This document shows, one piece after another, positions 1 through 12,667 of a DNA stretch of 64,000 nt. The notes beneath the pieces are model-generated. The model worked only from the letters and a program-made list of their open reading frames with translations, was not told where the DNA came from and ran no database searches. How positions within the stretch are numbered: position 1 is the first letter of the stretch; each line of letters begins with the position of its first letter. Source of the stretch: Aaosphaeria pasadenensis (lineage: Eukaryota; Ascomycota; Dothideomycetes; Pleosporales); the NCBI GenBank assembly GCA_022813625.1, contig JAKLMB010000004.1:434001-498000 (forward strand), in the 5' to 3' direction. The position numbers and the translations under genes were made by a program.

Positions 1-1
1 A

Positions 2-187
2 TGGGCATCCATTGTGCTCGGTGCTTTTACTGGTCTTCTGTGCGGAGTATGTAGGCATGTACCTGTAAATGGACGTTTGATGCAGGAATCGACGGGCGGG
101 AAGGAAAAGTCTTTCGAGCTGATGATCATATTTTTTGCACAAGAGGTCGGCGAGCGAGTTAGAAAGGTCAGCACAGGGCGAATATGA
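2..187 (+). CDS. possible 3' tail of a gene cut by the window edge
   Basis: Frame 2 is open from the first base to a TGA at 185-187. It begins with a short hydrophobic stretch (WASIVLGAFTGLLCGV) that could be the end of a transmembrane helix. A GTATGT at about 47 and a GATGCAG at about 85 could delimit a 39-nt intron in the same frame. This is too short to assign a family, and it could equally be chance open sequence. It is listed only because a membrane-protein gene may run in from the left. Confidence 0.15.
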   Translation, partial: WASIVLGAFTGLLCGVCRHVPVNGRLMQESTGGKEKSFELMIIFFAQEVGERVRKVSTGRI

Positions 188-3100
188 CGGGACGAGGAAG
201 AGTTTGAGGGCGCTCGTGATGAGTCGTTTTCTCCCCCTTTGGATGATGATGGTGATGAGGTTGAGGATGCTGCATGCGCGGGAAGGAATCTGGGGTTGTG
301 GAGGTAGAGAAGGATGAGGAGGTGAGGATAGAGAAAATATTGGCTGGGTTCTTCATTGGATGTTGGAGATTTGGAGAGTATGATGCAAGTTCACGATAGA
401 TTTCTTGTAATATTGGAAATGCATGTATGGAGTAAAAGGGAACGTGACACAAGGAGACGAGACGGGAGGATTTAGACGAGGGTCATGCGGATATGCTTGA
501 GAAGATAATTTTTAGAGTATTTTGAGGTATGATGCTGGTGATTCACGATGCAAGTTTTGACAATTTCACGAAGCACAGCCAGCAAAGACGAAGTGTTGTC
601 CTCGCGTGCATTTGTGTGCAGTTGAGTGTAGTGTGTAGTCACTGCAGTGCTGTTCACGATAGTCTAATTCGTGAGTCATCGGGGCCCACGTTGCGGTGCA
701 TGCAGGACACATGCGGCCAGCAAAGTACCGCCAGCAGCATCTGAAACGAAGCTACAGAAAGTGCATATGCACGTTTAATCATTGGCGATGACGCTGGCAA
801 ACATTTTTTCTTTGCAAACGAGGGTATGCCCCATCGTCGGTTCCAAATGAAGCCGTTGAAGGTGACGATGGCAGAGAGCAGAGCATGCATTGATGTCGCG
901 GCGCATATTGATGTCGAGGTTTACCGCTGCCCAACTCCGCTTGACGTCGGCTCATCGCGCACATGACGAGACTCCGTGCGAGATCCAACGTCCCCCGGTC
1001 AAGCTGAGAGACATGCCGAATATGGTAACGGATCAGTGGGCGAGTTTATGCTCACGATGCACGATCAACCGAGCGTCTCTATGTTTCCGTGGGGCAACAA
1101 TTCACGTCAAGTCGAATGACGAGTGCCGCCACAGTACCGGTGCTACCGGCGGTACTTACTGGAACGGATGAAGCAGAAGCCATCAGTGTGGGGATGGAAA
1201 TGAGGCGCAGTTGGCAGCAGGTCGGATGAGCAGCATGGACAAGCCGAAGAACAAGCAAGGCAAGAGAAAGAAGGAGGATTCCGGAATCGCCATATCCCAC
1301 TAATTACTACTGCAGCCTCTGCAGATGCCGTATGCACCTGTACATGCACCTGCAAAGATGAAACACAGACGATATCGATAGCACCGCTGTTATGGGTCGA
1401 CGATAGGCCAGGCCGGGGTCGAGCACCGTTGTCAAGGGTTGCGTAATCCCTATGGAATGCTTCAAGTCCATTGTCCTTTGTACCACTTGTTGACCTCGAT
1501 TCTTTAGGGGAAGCAATTGATTGAAACGGCCATAACTGTAGTGTAGTCTGGTGGTCCGGATCAAGAGATTCAAGACTCCAGAGCCGCCTGCCCGCATCCG
1601 CGAGTACCAGATCCCTACTTCCGGCTCGTTGTGAGGCTACTGGGTGTATTGTACAATTTTTAGCAATGTCCCCTAAAGACCCTTAGACTACACTAATAAT
1701 ATCGACATGTAGAAGTAGTCAAGATAGGTTACAATATGTAGACTACGCCAATTCTCTGCTTTGTACGAGTAGGTATACGGTACGCTATGTCCACGGCCGG
1801 AGTCATGTAACCGCGCATGAATGATGCTAACAATCGTCCTTCGATTAGTGTCGGAACTGAGTTTAGACAGTCTACTGAGGTGATGATTAGTAGTAGTAGT
1901 AACTATAGTCGTAGACAAGAATAACTTGAGAATTCTAGTGTTCACGGTTGCATTCTCATGTCATGGAGAGATAGAGAGAGAGATGTTGGCAGACGGACAA
2001 GCCGAGGATGATCGTCGTGGTCAAGCCAGTTTCTAGGCAAAGGCCGTGGTTGGGCTCTCCACCGCCTCATCGCTTTCGCCATCGCCATCTCCATCTCCAT
2101 CGCCATCGCACAGCCACAGCCACAGCAGAAGGATTTGCACCGTACGGCTTTAAACGAGTTTACTTGGTATACTTCGGCTAGCCCGAACAAGGCGTCAGGG
2201 ACCTCATCATCATTACCGGTAATATCATCGAGTGACAATAATACAGCAAGCATGATCACCGGTGGTCCAGTCCCCATTGCCATGCACGTGTCTTGTTTCC
2301 GTGACCTCTTTCAACAACGTGAGATGACGATGGGCAAAAGGTTGAGGGTCCGACTGCTTCAGCACGCGCCCAAAGTGCTCGACGAAAGAGACCAAGGACG
2401 AATACCGAGCAGGCCGTGTCCACCTTTTCCTTTGGACTTAGGTCTCTCATCCTCGTCCGTCCAGACCCCGTTCCGTCCAGGACCTACGGCAGATGGGAAG
2501 GTGGGAAAAGTGGAAAATAGAAAGATTTCGCGATCACATGAGAGACGGCGCAATGAGGCTTTTCCTCGGGGTGCGTGGGGAGGGTTAACGATGGCATGGA
2601 ATGGGCATGGCATGGGGGATGGGATGGGATCGATGGGATGGAGGTCGTTAGGGTCCTTAGACATGGACATGGGATGGACACGAGTGAAAGCTGATCCATG
2701 TCATCGCGATCTGATTGGCCCAAATGTTTCTCGCCCATTTTTAGCCTCAAGCAACGTCAACCTGTCAAGCCTCCAAGACATCGACATACCATTTCATTCC
2801 CGCAACACCACCATCATCTAGTAGTATCTAACACCACCACTACAGACGAACTGAACGAGAGGAACGAGAAAACTTGTAAGCATATCGTGCCATCTTGTGG
2901 GCCTCATGCTCACTCCATCATCCGCCGCTTATTCTCTCCCCTTGATTCCGCGTATGCCCAACCAGGCATCATGCCCGTAGCAGTCGTCGTCGTCCTCGTA
3001 TGCTCTCCTTTCTGAGCCTGCAGAAAGCTTCCAGAATGCAGTCTCAACAGTCTCTGAAGGACCAACACGGAGTAGGGAGTGTCTACCTCATTGGCCATGT

Positions 3101-4640
3101 CGCAAAACTTCAGATTGTTTTGGGGTTCCAGGTCCCCAAGATCTCCTCAGATGGTTTTGGTACGAAGGAGCGAAAGGATGCAGTGATTACCCTCCCTTTC
3201 CCTTCCCCAGGGCTCTCCCCAGTAAATCCGGGACTATTTTGTTTCGCGGTACATTATTACGCGCTCTTCTTGAAAGAATTGATGCTGCTGCTGCCGCTTA
3301 TGTCGAAGGTGATGCCGCGTCCTGGATCCAGACTGTGTGACCGCTAACTGCAACCGTGAATGTTACTATCAACGCTAGTCTCCTGCGTGCATTGGATGTC
3401 TTGCACGAAAGCACGACGGCACCGCACCGATCAAGCGAGATCATGCTCCTACTCACTTGGCGGCTTGCCTACAGATACAAATTAAGAAAGACAGATAATT
3501 AATCGTCGAGATAGTCTACCAATCTTGTAGACTAAAGAGGCACCGGCCAGGCGATGCGATGGGGAGAGGATCGATGTGTGGAGACCTTTCAGCTGCACTG
3601 GATGAGCTCAAGAATCGTCTATTATTATGTACTGTCGTCTGTGTGTTCTAATGACCATCTGGCCAGTCAAGGCGAATGGTGTATGCAATAACGACAATCA
3701 TCCATCCATCATGTACCTATGCTCTGACCACTCGTCGATTTAATTACCTTTGCCTGATTCCACAATATCGATGGTGGACGGCGACGAGGCAGGCTGATAA
3801 TGACGCCTTCTTTCTTTTCTTCTCTTGACTATCTCTCTCCTATCGGGTAATGCTCCTTTTCGATGCAGAGAGCAGCAAGTTTTAGAGAAACCAATCTCGC
3901 AATATCTAGCAAGGCGAACGAACCAGAGGCGGCCCCAGAGAGGACCGTCTGATATTAGGTATTGTAACCTAATCATCTTGGGGGAGGGAGGGTGTGTGGG
4001 CAAGGCAAGGAACATGGCACAAGGGACCAGGGACCAGGGCCCAAGGGAAAATGTGGCCCGGCCGTCCGTCCACGCGCTACCTCAACGGGCGCAGGCAGGC
4101 AGGCAGTTAGTTAGAGGGTAGAGAAGGCAGAGGCCGGCCTCGCGAGCGCCGTGGGGCTTCGGTCAGCTTTTGGGGATCCTGCCGGCTGGACAGAAAAGTA
4201 AGGGTGCAGCTTGCAGGTCGTCGCATGTTCCGTACCTATCCTATGCCCTGATACCTGATACCTATGTACTTCGCTGCACTGCACTGATTTATACTGTACC
4301 CTATCGTTACTTGTAGTGTGGTTGCAAGCAGAACAGAACAGAGTAGTTAGTATCTCTGATGGTGGGTGCAAGTGGATATGGGCGTACAATCGGCGTGATG
4401 GGTAGTCTCTTCGCTCTTCTTGATGGTGTACTGTAGTTACATGCAGCTAAGAAGTGCGCAGTCCCGTCCAAACGGGGCAGTGTGCATGATAATACCCTCC
4501 TCCTGCACAGTACAGAGTATGTATGTAATACCCTGAATGGAAAGGGAAGAATCGGAAGAAACGAAGCGGGAAGCAGACATGATCGGTATTCCCTTCTCCT
4601 CTGTTTCAATTCTACTCTACTAAGACTGTATTCTACTACT

Positions 4641-4676
4641 AATCCCTAATCCCTAATCCCCATCCCCATCCCCATC
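4641..4676. repeat. telomere-like CCCTAA tract followed by CCCCAT repeats
   Basis: Two CCCTAAT units in a row (4644-4657) merge into CCCCAT units. CCCTAA/TTAGGG is the usual telomere repeat of filamentous ascomycetes. Two copies are too few for a telomere, and the tract lies in the leader of a gene, so it may be a telobox-like element or simple sequence. Confidence 0.5.
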
Positions 4677-4789
4677 CATTTACCTCATTCTACCTACTGC
4701 ATTATATGCATGCACGCACTCATGCACGCTCTAGTCCTGTCCAAGTCCAAGTCCCAGATGATCTTCGCTTCTCGCCTGTCTGTCTAACT

Positions 4790-4813
4790 CTGCTCTGCTC
4801 TGCTCTGCTCTGC
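4790..4813. repeat. CTCTG pentanucleotide microsatellite
   Basis: About five CTCTG/TCTGC units occur in tandem, followed by degenerate CCCTG units. It lies about 580 bases upstream of the ATG at 5394. Confidence 0.7.
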
Positions 4814-5393
4814 GGCGTGCCCTGCCCTGCTCTACCCTGCCCTGTCCCTCGTTTCTTGGTCTTCCTCGTCTGTTTTTTTCCGCCTCTCTGACTCTTTTAA
4901 CCTGCTTTTGGCTTGCAGATGGTGGTAGTGTAGTGTACTGTAGTGTAAATGGTGGCAGTGGTGGTGGTGCTCGCTCGCTTCGTTCCACTCATAAGAAACA
5001 TTGTGCCCGCCCACCGATTAGCCTTTTCTTCTCCTCTTCACCCTCCGTCTTCCCACCTCACCTCCCACCTCACCCATCCCTCCCACCCTCTAATTCGTCA
5101 GTCTTGATTCTCTCCCTCTCAATCATAAAAGGTGATCCTCTCGCTACTCCTCTGAAGAAAAATAATTATCATTATTATTCCCATCAATATCACCTGAGAT
5201 CAACGACTACGAACCCTCCTCATAACACTATTCTCTTTTGTTTTATTTTCCCTTCGTTGATATCACCGACCGGCTTTAAATCCCCCCCGCCACTATCACG
5301 ACCACGACGACAACTCCCTATACGACCCTCTGTCTAGAATAATACCGTACCTGTTTACCTGGACACATAATCGCCACTACACATACGTCCGCA

Positions 5394-6446
5394 ATGCCTA
5401 TCTCATTATTACCCGCCTCGGCGGCTGCCTTTGCGCCCCGTTCAACCGTCAATGTAGTCCTCAGCTCAAAGGTCGAGCCCTGGTTGACACAAACCCTCAA
5501 GAGGATAAATCGAGTCAAGCGCCCGTTGAACAGCGTCCAGCAACACACGCGATGTCTCACGGAAACCCTATCTGGATCAAATGCCATATGGTCGTTGTCC
5601 TCCATCATGGTCCCCAAGGCACCCGACGCCGAACTCCGCAAGGACTCCAACCCGTTGGTCGAAGCACTCTTCAACTACCAGCTCATCCACATCGAAGCCT
5701 ACGCCGTGCACGTCGACATGGTTTCACAACATGAGGTTGCATTCAAGCTCACTCCCGAAACCATCGAAGCGCTTATCGAGTACCACAAGGACATCTACTC
5801 TGTCGACGTGTCCGCCAGCACCTGGGAATGGGCCGAGAAGGAAGTCCAACTGAAGAAGCTCCAGGACGAGTTCGTCCAGGCCGTCAACCGCTACGTATTC
5901 CGAACCGGTGTCCGGGCTCTCGAGGGCCTCGAGGAGGAGGGCGCGGGAGAACTACTCGAGGGACGAGGTGAAGACGTCAAGAACGCCATCATGGGATTGT
6001 TCCTCCCGCTGCTCCCTCCTCCTCCCCGCATCGTTGATGTCGTCCGACCCGCACCGCTTCTCCCAAGCTCGCCGGCCGCCGCGAACTGGTGGCAACCGGG
6101 ACAGCACATCTCCCCGTCGCACCCAGTCACCATGGACTCTTGGAGAGTGGTACCATCAACACCGAGCCCCACCATCACTACCTGCGGTGAAACGCAGCCT
6201 TCCTTCTGGACGACCATGGGCATGAACGACCACGTCCAGCTGCCGTCGCCAACACCGTCCTTCAGCCAACCGTTCTGCACGACCAGCCAGTACTACAGCC
6301 CGCCCCAGGTGACCGCCCCGATTCCTTGCCTCCCTCTTCCGAGCGTGTTGGCCCAGCAGTGCGGGTCAAGCGCCATGAACAGTGGATTCAGCAGTGGGTT
6401 CGGATGGGACTCAGGATTCGCACCGCAGTATGCAGCATTCACATAA
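5394..6446 (+). CDS. unrecognised protein, proline-rich C-terminal half
   Basis: A single open frame of 350 residues runs from ATG 5394 to TAA. I do not recognise the family. Residues about 72-200 look helical and charged (for example EALFNYQLIHIEAYAVHVD and ALIEYHKDIYSVDV) and could form a small folded domain. From about residue 200 the protein becomes rich in Pro, Ser, Gln, Gly and Trp, like a disordered tail. A second possible start is the Met at 5608, where the helical part begins; the 71 residues before it are less convincing. No intron is needed. It is preceded by about 5 kb of apparently non-coding sequence with a pyrimidine-rich leader, as often seen for regulatory genes, but no DNA-binding motif is visible. 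Confidence 0.6.
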   Translation: MPISLLPASAAAFAPRSTVNVVLSSKVEPWLTQTLKRINRVKRPLNSVQQHTRCLTETLSGSNAIWSLSSIMVPKAPDAELRKDSNPLVEALFNYQLIHIEAYAVHVDMVSQHEVAFKLTPETIEALIEYHKDIYSVDVSASTWEWAEKEVQLKKLQDEFVQAVNRYVFRTGVRALEGLEEEGAGELLEGRGEDVKNAIMGLFLPLLPPPPRIVDVVRPAPLLPSSPAAANWWQPGQHISPSHPVTMDSWRVVPSTPSPTITTCGETQPSFWTTMGMNDHVQLPSPTPSFSQPFCTTSQYYSPPQVTAPIPCLPLPSVLAQQCGSSAMNSGFSSGFGWDSGFAPQYAAFT

Positions 6447-9235
6447 ACGGGATGAGTCATACTGCCGTCGTTTCCTTCTTCTCCCTTCCTCTTTCCCACT
6501 GTCTCGGAGTCGGTCGCCCGGAAGCGTGGACCTGGCCAGTCCCCCAGTTCTTCCCAACGGTTGCTTGCGCACAACCCGGCGATGTCTGGCACGAGACAAT
6601 ACATATGCAACATACACGAAAGAGATGTCTCACAAACATCCCATCACGGCATAGGACGGCGTTTCATCGATTTAGCGTAGCGATTCTCCTCTCTCACCTC
6701 TTTGATATCCTCCTCTTTTTTCCTTACTCTTTTTTTCCATTTTCTTTTTAGCGAAGCGATTTTCTGTTTTTCTTTTCCGTTTTCCTTTGTAGCTTCTTGC
6801 ATCCAGCGGCCGGACCAGGTCTTTCGTTATCTGCATCTCTGGGAGGTTTGCATGTCATGGCATTTAAGAAAGACAGGATACAGCCTCGCGGCTACGTGTC
6901 GGGTACACTTGGGAACTTTTCTTTTTTTCTCTTTGTTTGGGTTTTTTAATGTCGTACCTATTGGACGGCTGGCATCTCTTCATTGAGTATGGCATGCCAC
7001 TCATGATCTGACGCAGTTATGTTCACGTCTTCTTACGACATTATCTGGTATTGATTACCAGCCGGAAATCGTAATGGCAAGGCGGCGACAAAAGTTATGC
7101 AATGCATCTGGGATGCTTAGTATAATTGGATGTTCCTGCGCGGCGGTGCGAAGGGAAAGGTCTCGAACAGGGCAGTCGAAAGAGAGGGAATGGGGAATTC
7201 AACGGACGAGGAAGAGACAGAGAGGGCGAAAAGTCCAATGGTCGAGCACTGCTGCAAGAGCACGCCAGTCGTGGCACTTGTCGCAACTCCTTCTCAGGAA
7301 CCGGGGCGATGATCTGTCTGCTTGCGGACGAGAATCTCTCCCCCTGAGAACAGCACCATGCGGCGATTCCCTCCCTCTTCTCTCCTTTCGTCCTTGGTTC
7401 GCCCTCCTTCCTCTCTTCCTTCGACTCCTTCGTCGACATCTCTCTCCCGGACCCGCCGAGCAGGAACTGTAGGCTCATCCCCTACACTCCGAAGGACTGG
7501 CTTCCTTCGAAGAAGCAATCACCCTCCTCCTCCATGAGGGGGGGATTTGAATCGGATGCTGGCGCACACATCCATCTGGGCACGGCGGGCGAGTTCCCCC
7601 GTCCCAATCATTAGCCTTAAATCGTAATTTTGAACCAAAGAGAAAAAAAACACACCAACCTTTATAGCCAGAAAAAACCTTTATATAAAAACACACAAAC
7701 AATCAGACAATACAAGCTTATTGCTCGATAAAACTTTTTACATTTCCAATTGCTGTGAGACTGTGGATGGGTATGAAACGAAACATAAACAGAAAGGAAC
7801 GGCTTACATTGTAGGATAGGGTGGATGGATGGTATATGGGGGAAGCCAGATAAGCGAGCTGGGTTGTCGTCGCGGCTCTGCGGATTTGGACACCCGACCA
7901 GCCTACCAGCCTACCATCATCCCAAGCGACTGGAAACTCATCCTCGTCGTTGGATCGCTGACGTATCTTTGATACATATCATTATCCTTTGAAAGTAATT
8001 GGTCAATTGGTAGTAGTTTTCCCCTCTGGTCTCGAGACTAGATCTTCGTGTGTCTACCTAGGTAGGTAGGTCATGGCATGTTGCTTCCAATGCGTTGTGA
8101 TAAGAGAGGATGACGGAGAACCTCCTACGAACACCTACCTACCTTCCGTATGCGATATTATTGTTTCTGCCATGGCATCTTTTGCCATGCCTTGGAGGGG
8201 TCATAATGTTGAGCTGAAATGCATCTGGACTTGCTTATATTGGTTGTTGTTTTTCTGTTCTTTTCTTTTTCCGTGGGTCGGTCGAGGAGGGGCGTGTACT
8301 GAGTACCTCGATATCTGCGAAGTGTATACTCTGTAGTAGAGTAACAGGTACTTATAATAGCAGACGGAGTTGCTGACCGAGATGTATATTTTTCTTTTTC
8401 CAATTTATTTGTTTGTTTCTTTTTTGCTTTTCGGGGTGGACGAATTGGAAGAAACTAGAAGCAGGATAGTTATTGGTATAAGGTCATATTAGTGGATGTG
8501 TGTGTGTCTTTGTTCTTTGCTTTTGAGTTGGTGGTGGTTGTGGTGGTTAATGGCGGAGGTCTGGGCAAGCACATGCTTCCGCTTCACAGGTTCCCACTCA
8601 CCCACTTCGCCGTCCTCCTTCCCCTCAGTAACGTAACTACTGTCTACTGTGTACTAGTAGTTCACCATTAGTATGAGGCAGTTGGTTAGGTTGTGTAGGT
8701 AATTGATCGTCATTCCTGAGGCTTCGATTCCTCGTAGTCAGTTATGGTCGACATATAATTCCGAAACGTTAGGTCGGCCTTTTATCATCATCATCATCCT
8801 TCTGTGACTTCTTGTTCCTCTGACTCTACGAGTACCTTTCCTTTCCTTTCCCTTCCCTTCCCTTTACCCCGACATTCCGCGCCCTCAGTGTAGTACCTCG
8901 TACCACGAGTAATACAGACAGACCTCCCACCTCCCACCTCCCACCTTACCTACTCGTATCCTTCCTCCATCTTCATCATCACCAAGACCACCACCGTCTC
9001 CACCACCGTCACCATCACCACTACTGGTATCATAATCCACCACATTTCTCCCCCATCCTTGCCCCATTCCGCTCTGCTCCACTATGTCGCTTGCACCCGC
9101 TCTGTCCAGATAACCCTAGATCTACTCCGCGTACTTTTCTCCACTTATACCGTCCCTCGGACGTTAATACTGCAACGAAACCAACGGTTCCCTCCCCTCC
9201 CCGATAGTCTACCTGTTCTGTTTCGTTCGTCCATC
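6447..9235. other. 2.8 kb intergenic region
   Basis: The first part is T-rich and probably the 3' UTR of the gene ending at 6446. Several overlapping open frames at 7074-7540 lie in pyrimidine/purine-rich simple sequence and have no recognisable content. AGGTAGGTAGGT at about 8060-8071 and an opposite ACCTACCTACC near 8131 form a loose inverted repeat. CT-rich runs (8838-8870) and ACCTCCC repeats (about 8925-8945) precede the Vid24 gene and likely belong to its promoter and leader. Confidence 0.5.
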
Positions 9236-11875
9236 ATGCCGCCGCTATCCAGCTCGAGGAATGCGAGTCCGCCCGGAGCGGTATGTTCTGTCCTATCCTA
9301 TCTTATCCTATCCTTTCCAACCCTCGCCTTCCTCCTCCTCCTGTTCGTCCTGTCGTCCGATGCAACATCACCACCACCATCAAATGCGCCCATTTCCTCA
9401 TTCTAGTCTATCTTCCATCTCATCTTAACTTATCTCCCGCAAAAATCATCTCACCACCCCTACAACTACCCATTTCCCTAATGCGCTGCAGCGCGCCGTC
9501 ATTTTAGTGCACCGGAACTGATGTGATTCGTGTCTGTGTCGCAGGGCCTAATCGAAAACGCAAGAGCCCGCTTCTCCGCCGCCCTACAGGAGCTCGACAC
9601 TCCCGTACTGAACCTGGCCGACACGTTGACCGTCGAGGATAGATTAAACGCCGCGATCAACGAAGTCAACGCCGTCAACAGGCCCCGTCGTACTGCTGCT
9701 GGTATTATTACTGCTGCTGCTGCTGGGCCGGTTCCCACAGTGTCAGTGAGGACGCCGACATCGAGGGAGGAATACGAGGCGCTGCTGAACCGGCTGGAAA
9801 CCGAAAACCGACACAGAATCATCATGGAACGAGGGCCGCCGCCGCCACAGCAGCAACAACAGCAAACACAGCAGCAACAGTGGCAGCGGTCACAACTGCA
9901 ACAGCAGCCACAGCAGCCACAACAGCAACAGCAACAGCAACAGCAGCACGAAGGCTCACAAGCGCAGAGGCCGCGTCGACCCCGAGAAGATCTCGACCAC
10001 CGCGACAGGCTGAGACAAGTCATGAACCGCCTGAGCCGAATCCACGAAATGCCTCACGCGTACGGCGACCGCATACCGAGCCAGAACAGCCTCTACGACT
10101 GGTCTCCCGCAAACGAGGCCGACGACGAGGACGAGCTCGACACGATCCTCGCGGAGCTCCGGCGGGAGCAGCCGAACGCACACCCAGAGATACTACGAGT
10201 GCTAAGCAGGACGCAGTTGGATGCGGAGCGCGAGGAGCGTGGCCAAGCGATCACGTCGAGGATGCTGTCCTCGAATCAACCGTCCCAGTCGGCGGAGAGC
10301 TCTCTAAGGTCTGCGGCAATCCTGCAGTCTGTGCGAAGACATCCCCGATTCGCTTCCCGCACAAGAGATTCCATGCTACGGTTCACTTCTGACAGAGAGT
10401 CTGGCAGTAGGTCGCCTCACCAGTCCGACTCGAGAGAACGCTACAGCCCGTCCGAGAGCGTGCGGCAGGCCGCGATCCAGCGCCTCAACGAGCGGCGGAC
10501 GTCATTCGACCGGACTCGAGACCGCGACCGCGAACAGCGCGAACGTGACCGTGAGCGCGACTCACGCGACATGCTCAACCGCATAGACTCCTTCCGCCGA
10601 AGCTACCTCGACCGCACATCGGTTCCACCCCCGACGGTTTCGCCGCTGCTCGAGCGGACGATCAAGTACCTGTCACGGATACGGTACTCGAACCAGACCG
10701 ATGAGAGTCTCAGCTCCGCATTCGATGATGAGATCCTTAGTAAGGACTACTTCTTCGACGAGAGCTCGGATTTTGTGTTGGAGACTGTCACGCTCCCACC
10801 CCCAGCGAGGACGTCATGGCTGGCTCCAGGCGCCGTGCTGTCTGGCTACCAGCATGCCACCACCATGACCTCGACGGTGACGTCTACCGCGACGGGGACC
10901 ACGACTACTATGTATCGATTCAGGAACGACGGGCCATTGACTTCAACTTTCTATGAGTCGGGTCGCCCTTGGCCGAATCAAACGTACACTCAGCAAAGGC
11001 GAACGGCACCTACATCGGGGCCAGACCTCATAACCGCCCATTCGCCGCAGCAGGACCGCTGGCCCGTGAAAGTAACGATCCACGCCGTTGATTATAGCAG
11101 GATGACATTGTCCGCAACAATGGAAGCATACAATGTCCCCTCACACCCGCACGCTCTTCAGAATGCATCTGCTGGGGATACAGACAGTAATTCCGCGCCC
11201 GCCACACGCACATCCTCCATCACGACCTACCTGGAAGGCGAGATTCTCGACTTCAACCAATTCACCCTCTTAACCGAATCCTTCAAATCGAGCGCCACGA
11301 ACGACGCAACCTACTGGCGCAAGCTGCCACCCTTCCAGAACATGACCGACGAAGAGCTTGTCAAGAACCTGACGAGCCGGCGCTACTACGCAGAGGTGCT
11401 GAGCAAAGAATGGATCCTCATGCGCTGGAAGGAACGCTGCTTCGTGAAATCGCTCAACACCCACTCTTCACATCAGCATGCACGTACCTCGTCCTCATCG
11501 TCCGCAACAGATCCCCCCCGCAACAATCCCGTCCAGCAACACCACCCCTCGCGACCCACAGACTCCTTCCTCTCGACCACGAGCTCCGTAGAAAACCACT
11601 ACACCTCCCGCACGCCCTCCGCCACGACAACGCCATGGAACAGCAACCCCCAACAAAGCGACCCCTCCGCCCCGACACCGTCCGGCCCCACCGAACCGAC
11701 CACCTTCGACGAATCGGGCTGCGGCCTCACGATCAGCGGCTTCTACTACGTGTGTCTGCGGCGCAGCGACGGCCGCCTCGAGGGCCTGTACTACGACCCC
11801 CACTCCAGCCCCTACCAGTGCCTCAAGCTGGACAGCGTCAACGGGGGCGTCTTTCCAGCTTGGGGGTTCAGGTAG
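9236..11875 (+). CDS. Vid24-domain protein, likely GID/CTLH ubiquitin ligase substrate receptor
   Basis: Two exons: 9236-9280 (15 codons) and 9545-11875, joined in phase 0 across a GTATGT...CGCAG intron, giving 791 residues. The C-terminal part (about 519-791) matches the Vid24 family: an EGEILDFNQFTLLT motif, a TYWRKLPPF segment, MRWKERCFV and a final GFYYVCLRRSDGRLEGLYYDP strand pair. In yeast, Vid24/Gid4 and Gid10 are receptors that hand proteins bearing N-terminal degrons to the GID E3 ligase. Residues about 116-151 are almost pure Gln; about 310-345 is Arg/Asp/Glu-rich. A Ser/Thr/Pro-rich insert of about 80 residues (11449-11700) splits the Vid24 barrel. The protein is much longer than yeast Gid4 (362 residues). 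The family assignment is firm; which receptor (Gid4- or Gid10-type) is not. It is convergent with the P450. Confidence 0.85.
9847..9951 (+). repeat. CAG/CAA repeat coding polyglutamine
   Basis: CAG and CAA codons alternate with a few CCA, ACA and TGG codons, giving a Gln tract in the N-terminal part of the Vid24 protein. The mixed codons suggest a fairly stable tract, but length variation between strains is likely. Confidence 0.85.
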
Positions 11876-12667
11876 TCTTCAATCCGGAACAAAGATGGGA
11901 GGTTGTGAGGCGGAGTGGATGGTCGCGTGGATGTGTGGGGGATCTTATTGTATATACGAAAATCACTACCCAACTACCCAACATCACTACTAGCACTACC
12001 TGCTGCGCGCCACGTTGTCTGTCGTCGACATTTCATCACGCAGCCAAGGAACTCCGCAGCAGGAAAAGAGCAGGAACAAACGACGACGGCACATCACCAT
12101 CGATCGACGATGACGACGAGAGAACCAAAGCAGAAAACGATTTAGCAGTTGTTACCCATGTACCCCTCATCATATGAAAGGAAATCATCACATCTTTTAC
12201 TTACTTACTTGCTTATTTCGGATTACACCTGGCTAGGAATTGGTTCAGGTTCAAGTTCAGGGGTGTCGGGCGCTGGCATAGGGAATTAAGGGACAAGGGG
12301 GGAAAGGAAGGCAAGGCAAGGCATGACGGATATATCGATTATTATCATACGAAGTAAACCTTTAGGTATTTAGATGATGTATTTCGGAATTGAACAATTA
12401 AACAACGTCATTAGTATATCAAATGTGTTTGGATGACTTTCGTGCGTGTGGATTTGTGGTGGTGGTGATGACATTGATATTCATGATTGTTGGATTTATG
12501 CTATTATATTCCTTCCTGTTTCCGATTCCGCTTGATGCGCGTAGCTATGTATTCCTTATATAAACTAGTAGTAATATGTCGTTGATATCCAAATTTACTT
12601 GGACTTTCTTCCCTTCTTCCTTTCTGCATTTCTTTCATACATGGTTTCATTTCTCTCTCTCTCTCTC
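11876..12667. other. convergent 3' regions of Vid24 gene and P450
   Basis: There is no gene in this stretch. It separates two convergent stop codons and should hold both 3' UTRs. A CT dinucleotide run lies at about 12653-12669, directly at the P450 stop codon. Confidence 0.5.

Larger units (their letters stand above)
188..5393. other. 5.2 kb leader without a recognisable gene
   Basis: No open frame here looks coding. The longest, on the plus strand near 2135-2821, starts at TTG and is low complexity. The stretch is rich in simple sequence: GA-rich runs near 1965-1985, CATCGC/CATCTC and CAGCCA repeats at about 2080-2125, CCCTAAT and CCCCAT repeats at 4641-4676, and a CTCTG run at about 4790-4813. 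The last 400 bases before the ATG at 5394 are pyrimidine-rich, as in many fungal promoters and 5' UTRs. It probably holds the promoter and a long 5' UTR of the gene at 5394. Confidence 0.5.

Noticed and set aside
2135..2821. 228-codon open frame on the plus strand
   Set aside because: It starts with TTG, overlaps several antisense frames, is made of low-complexity sequence (HGMGDGMGSMGW) and shows no domain.
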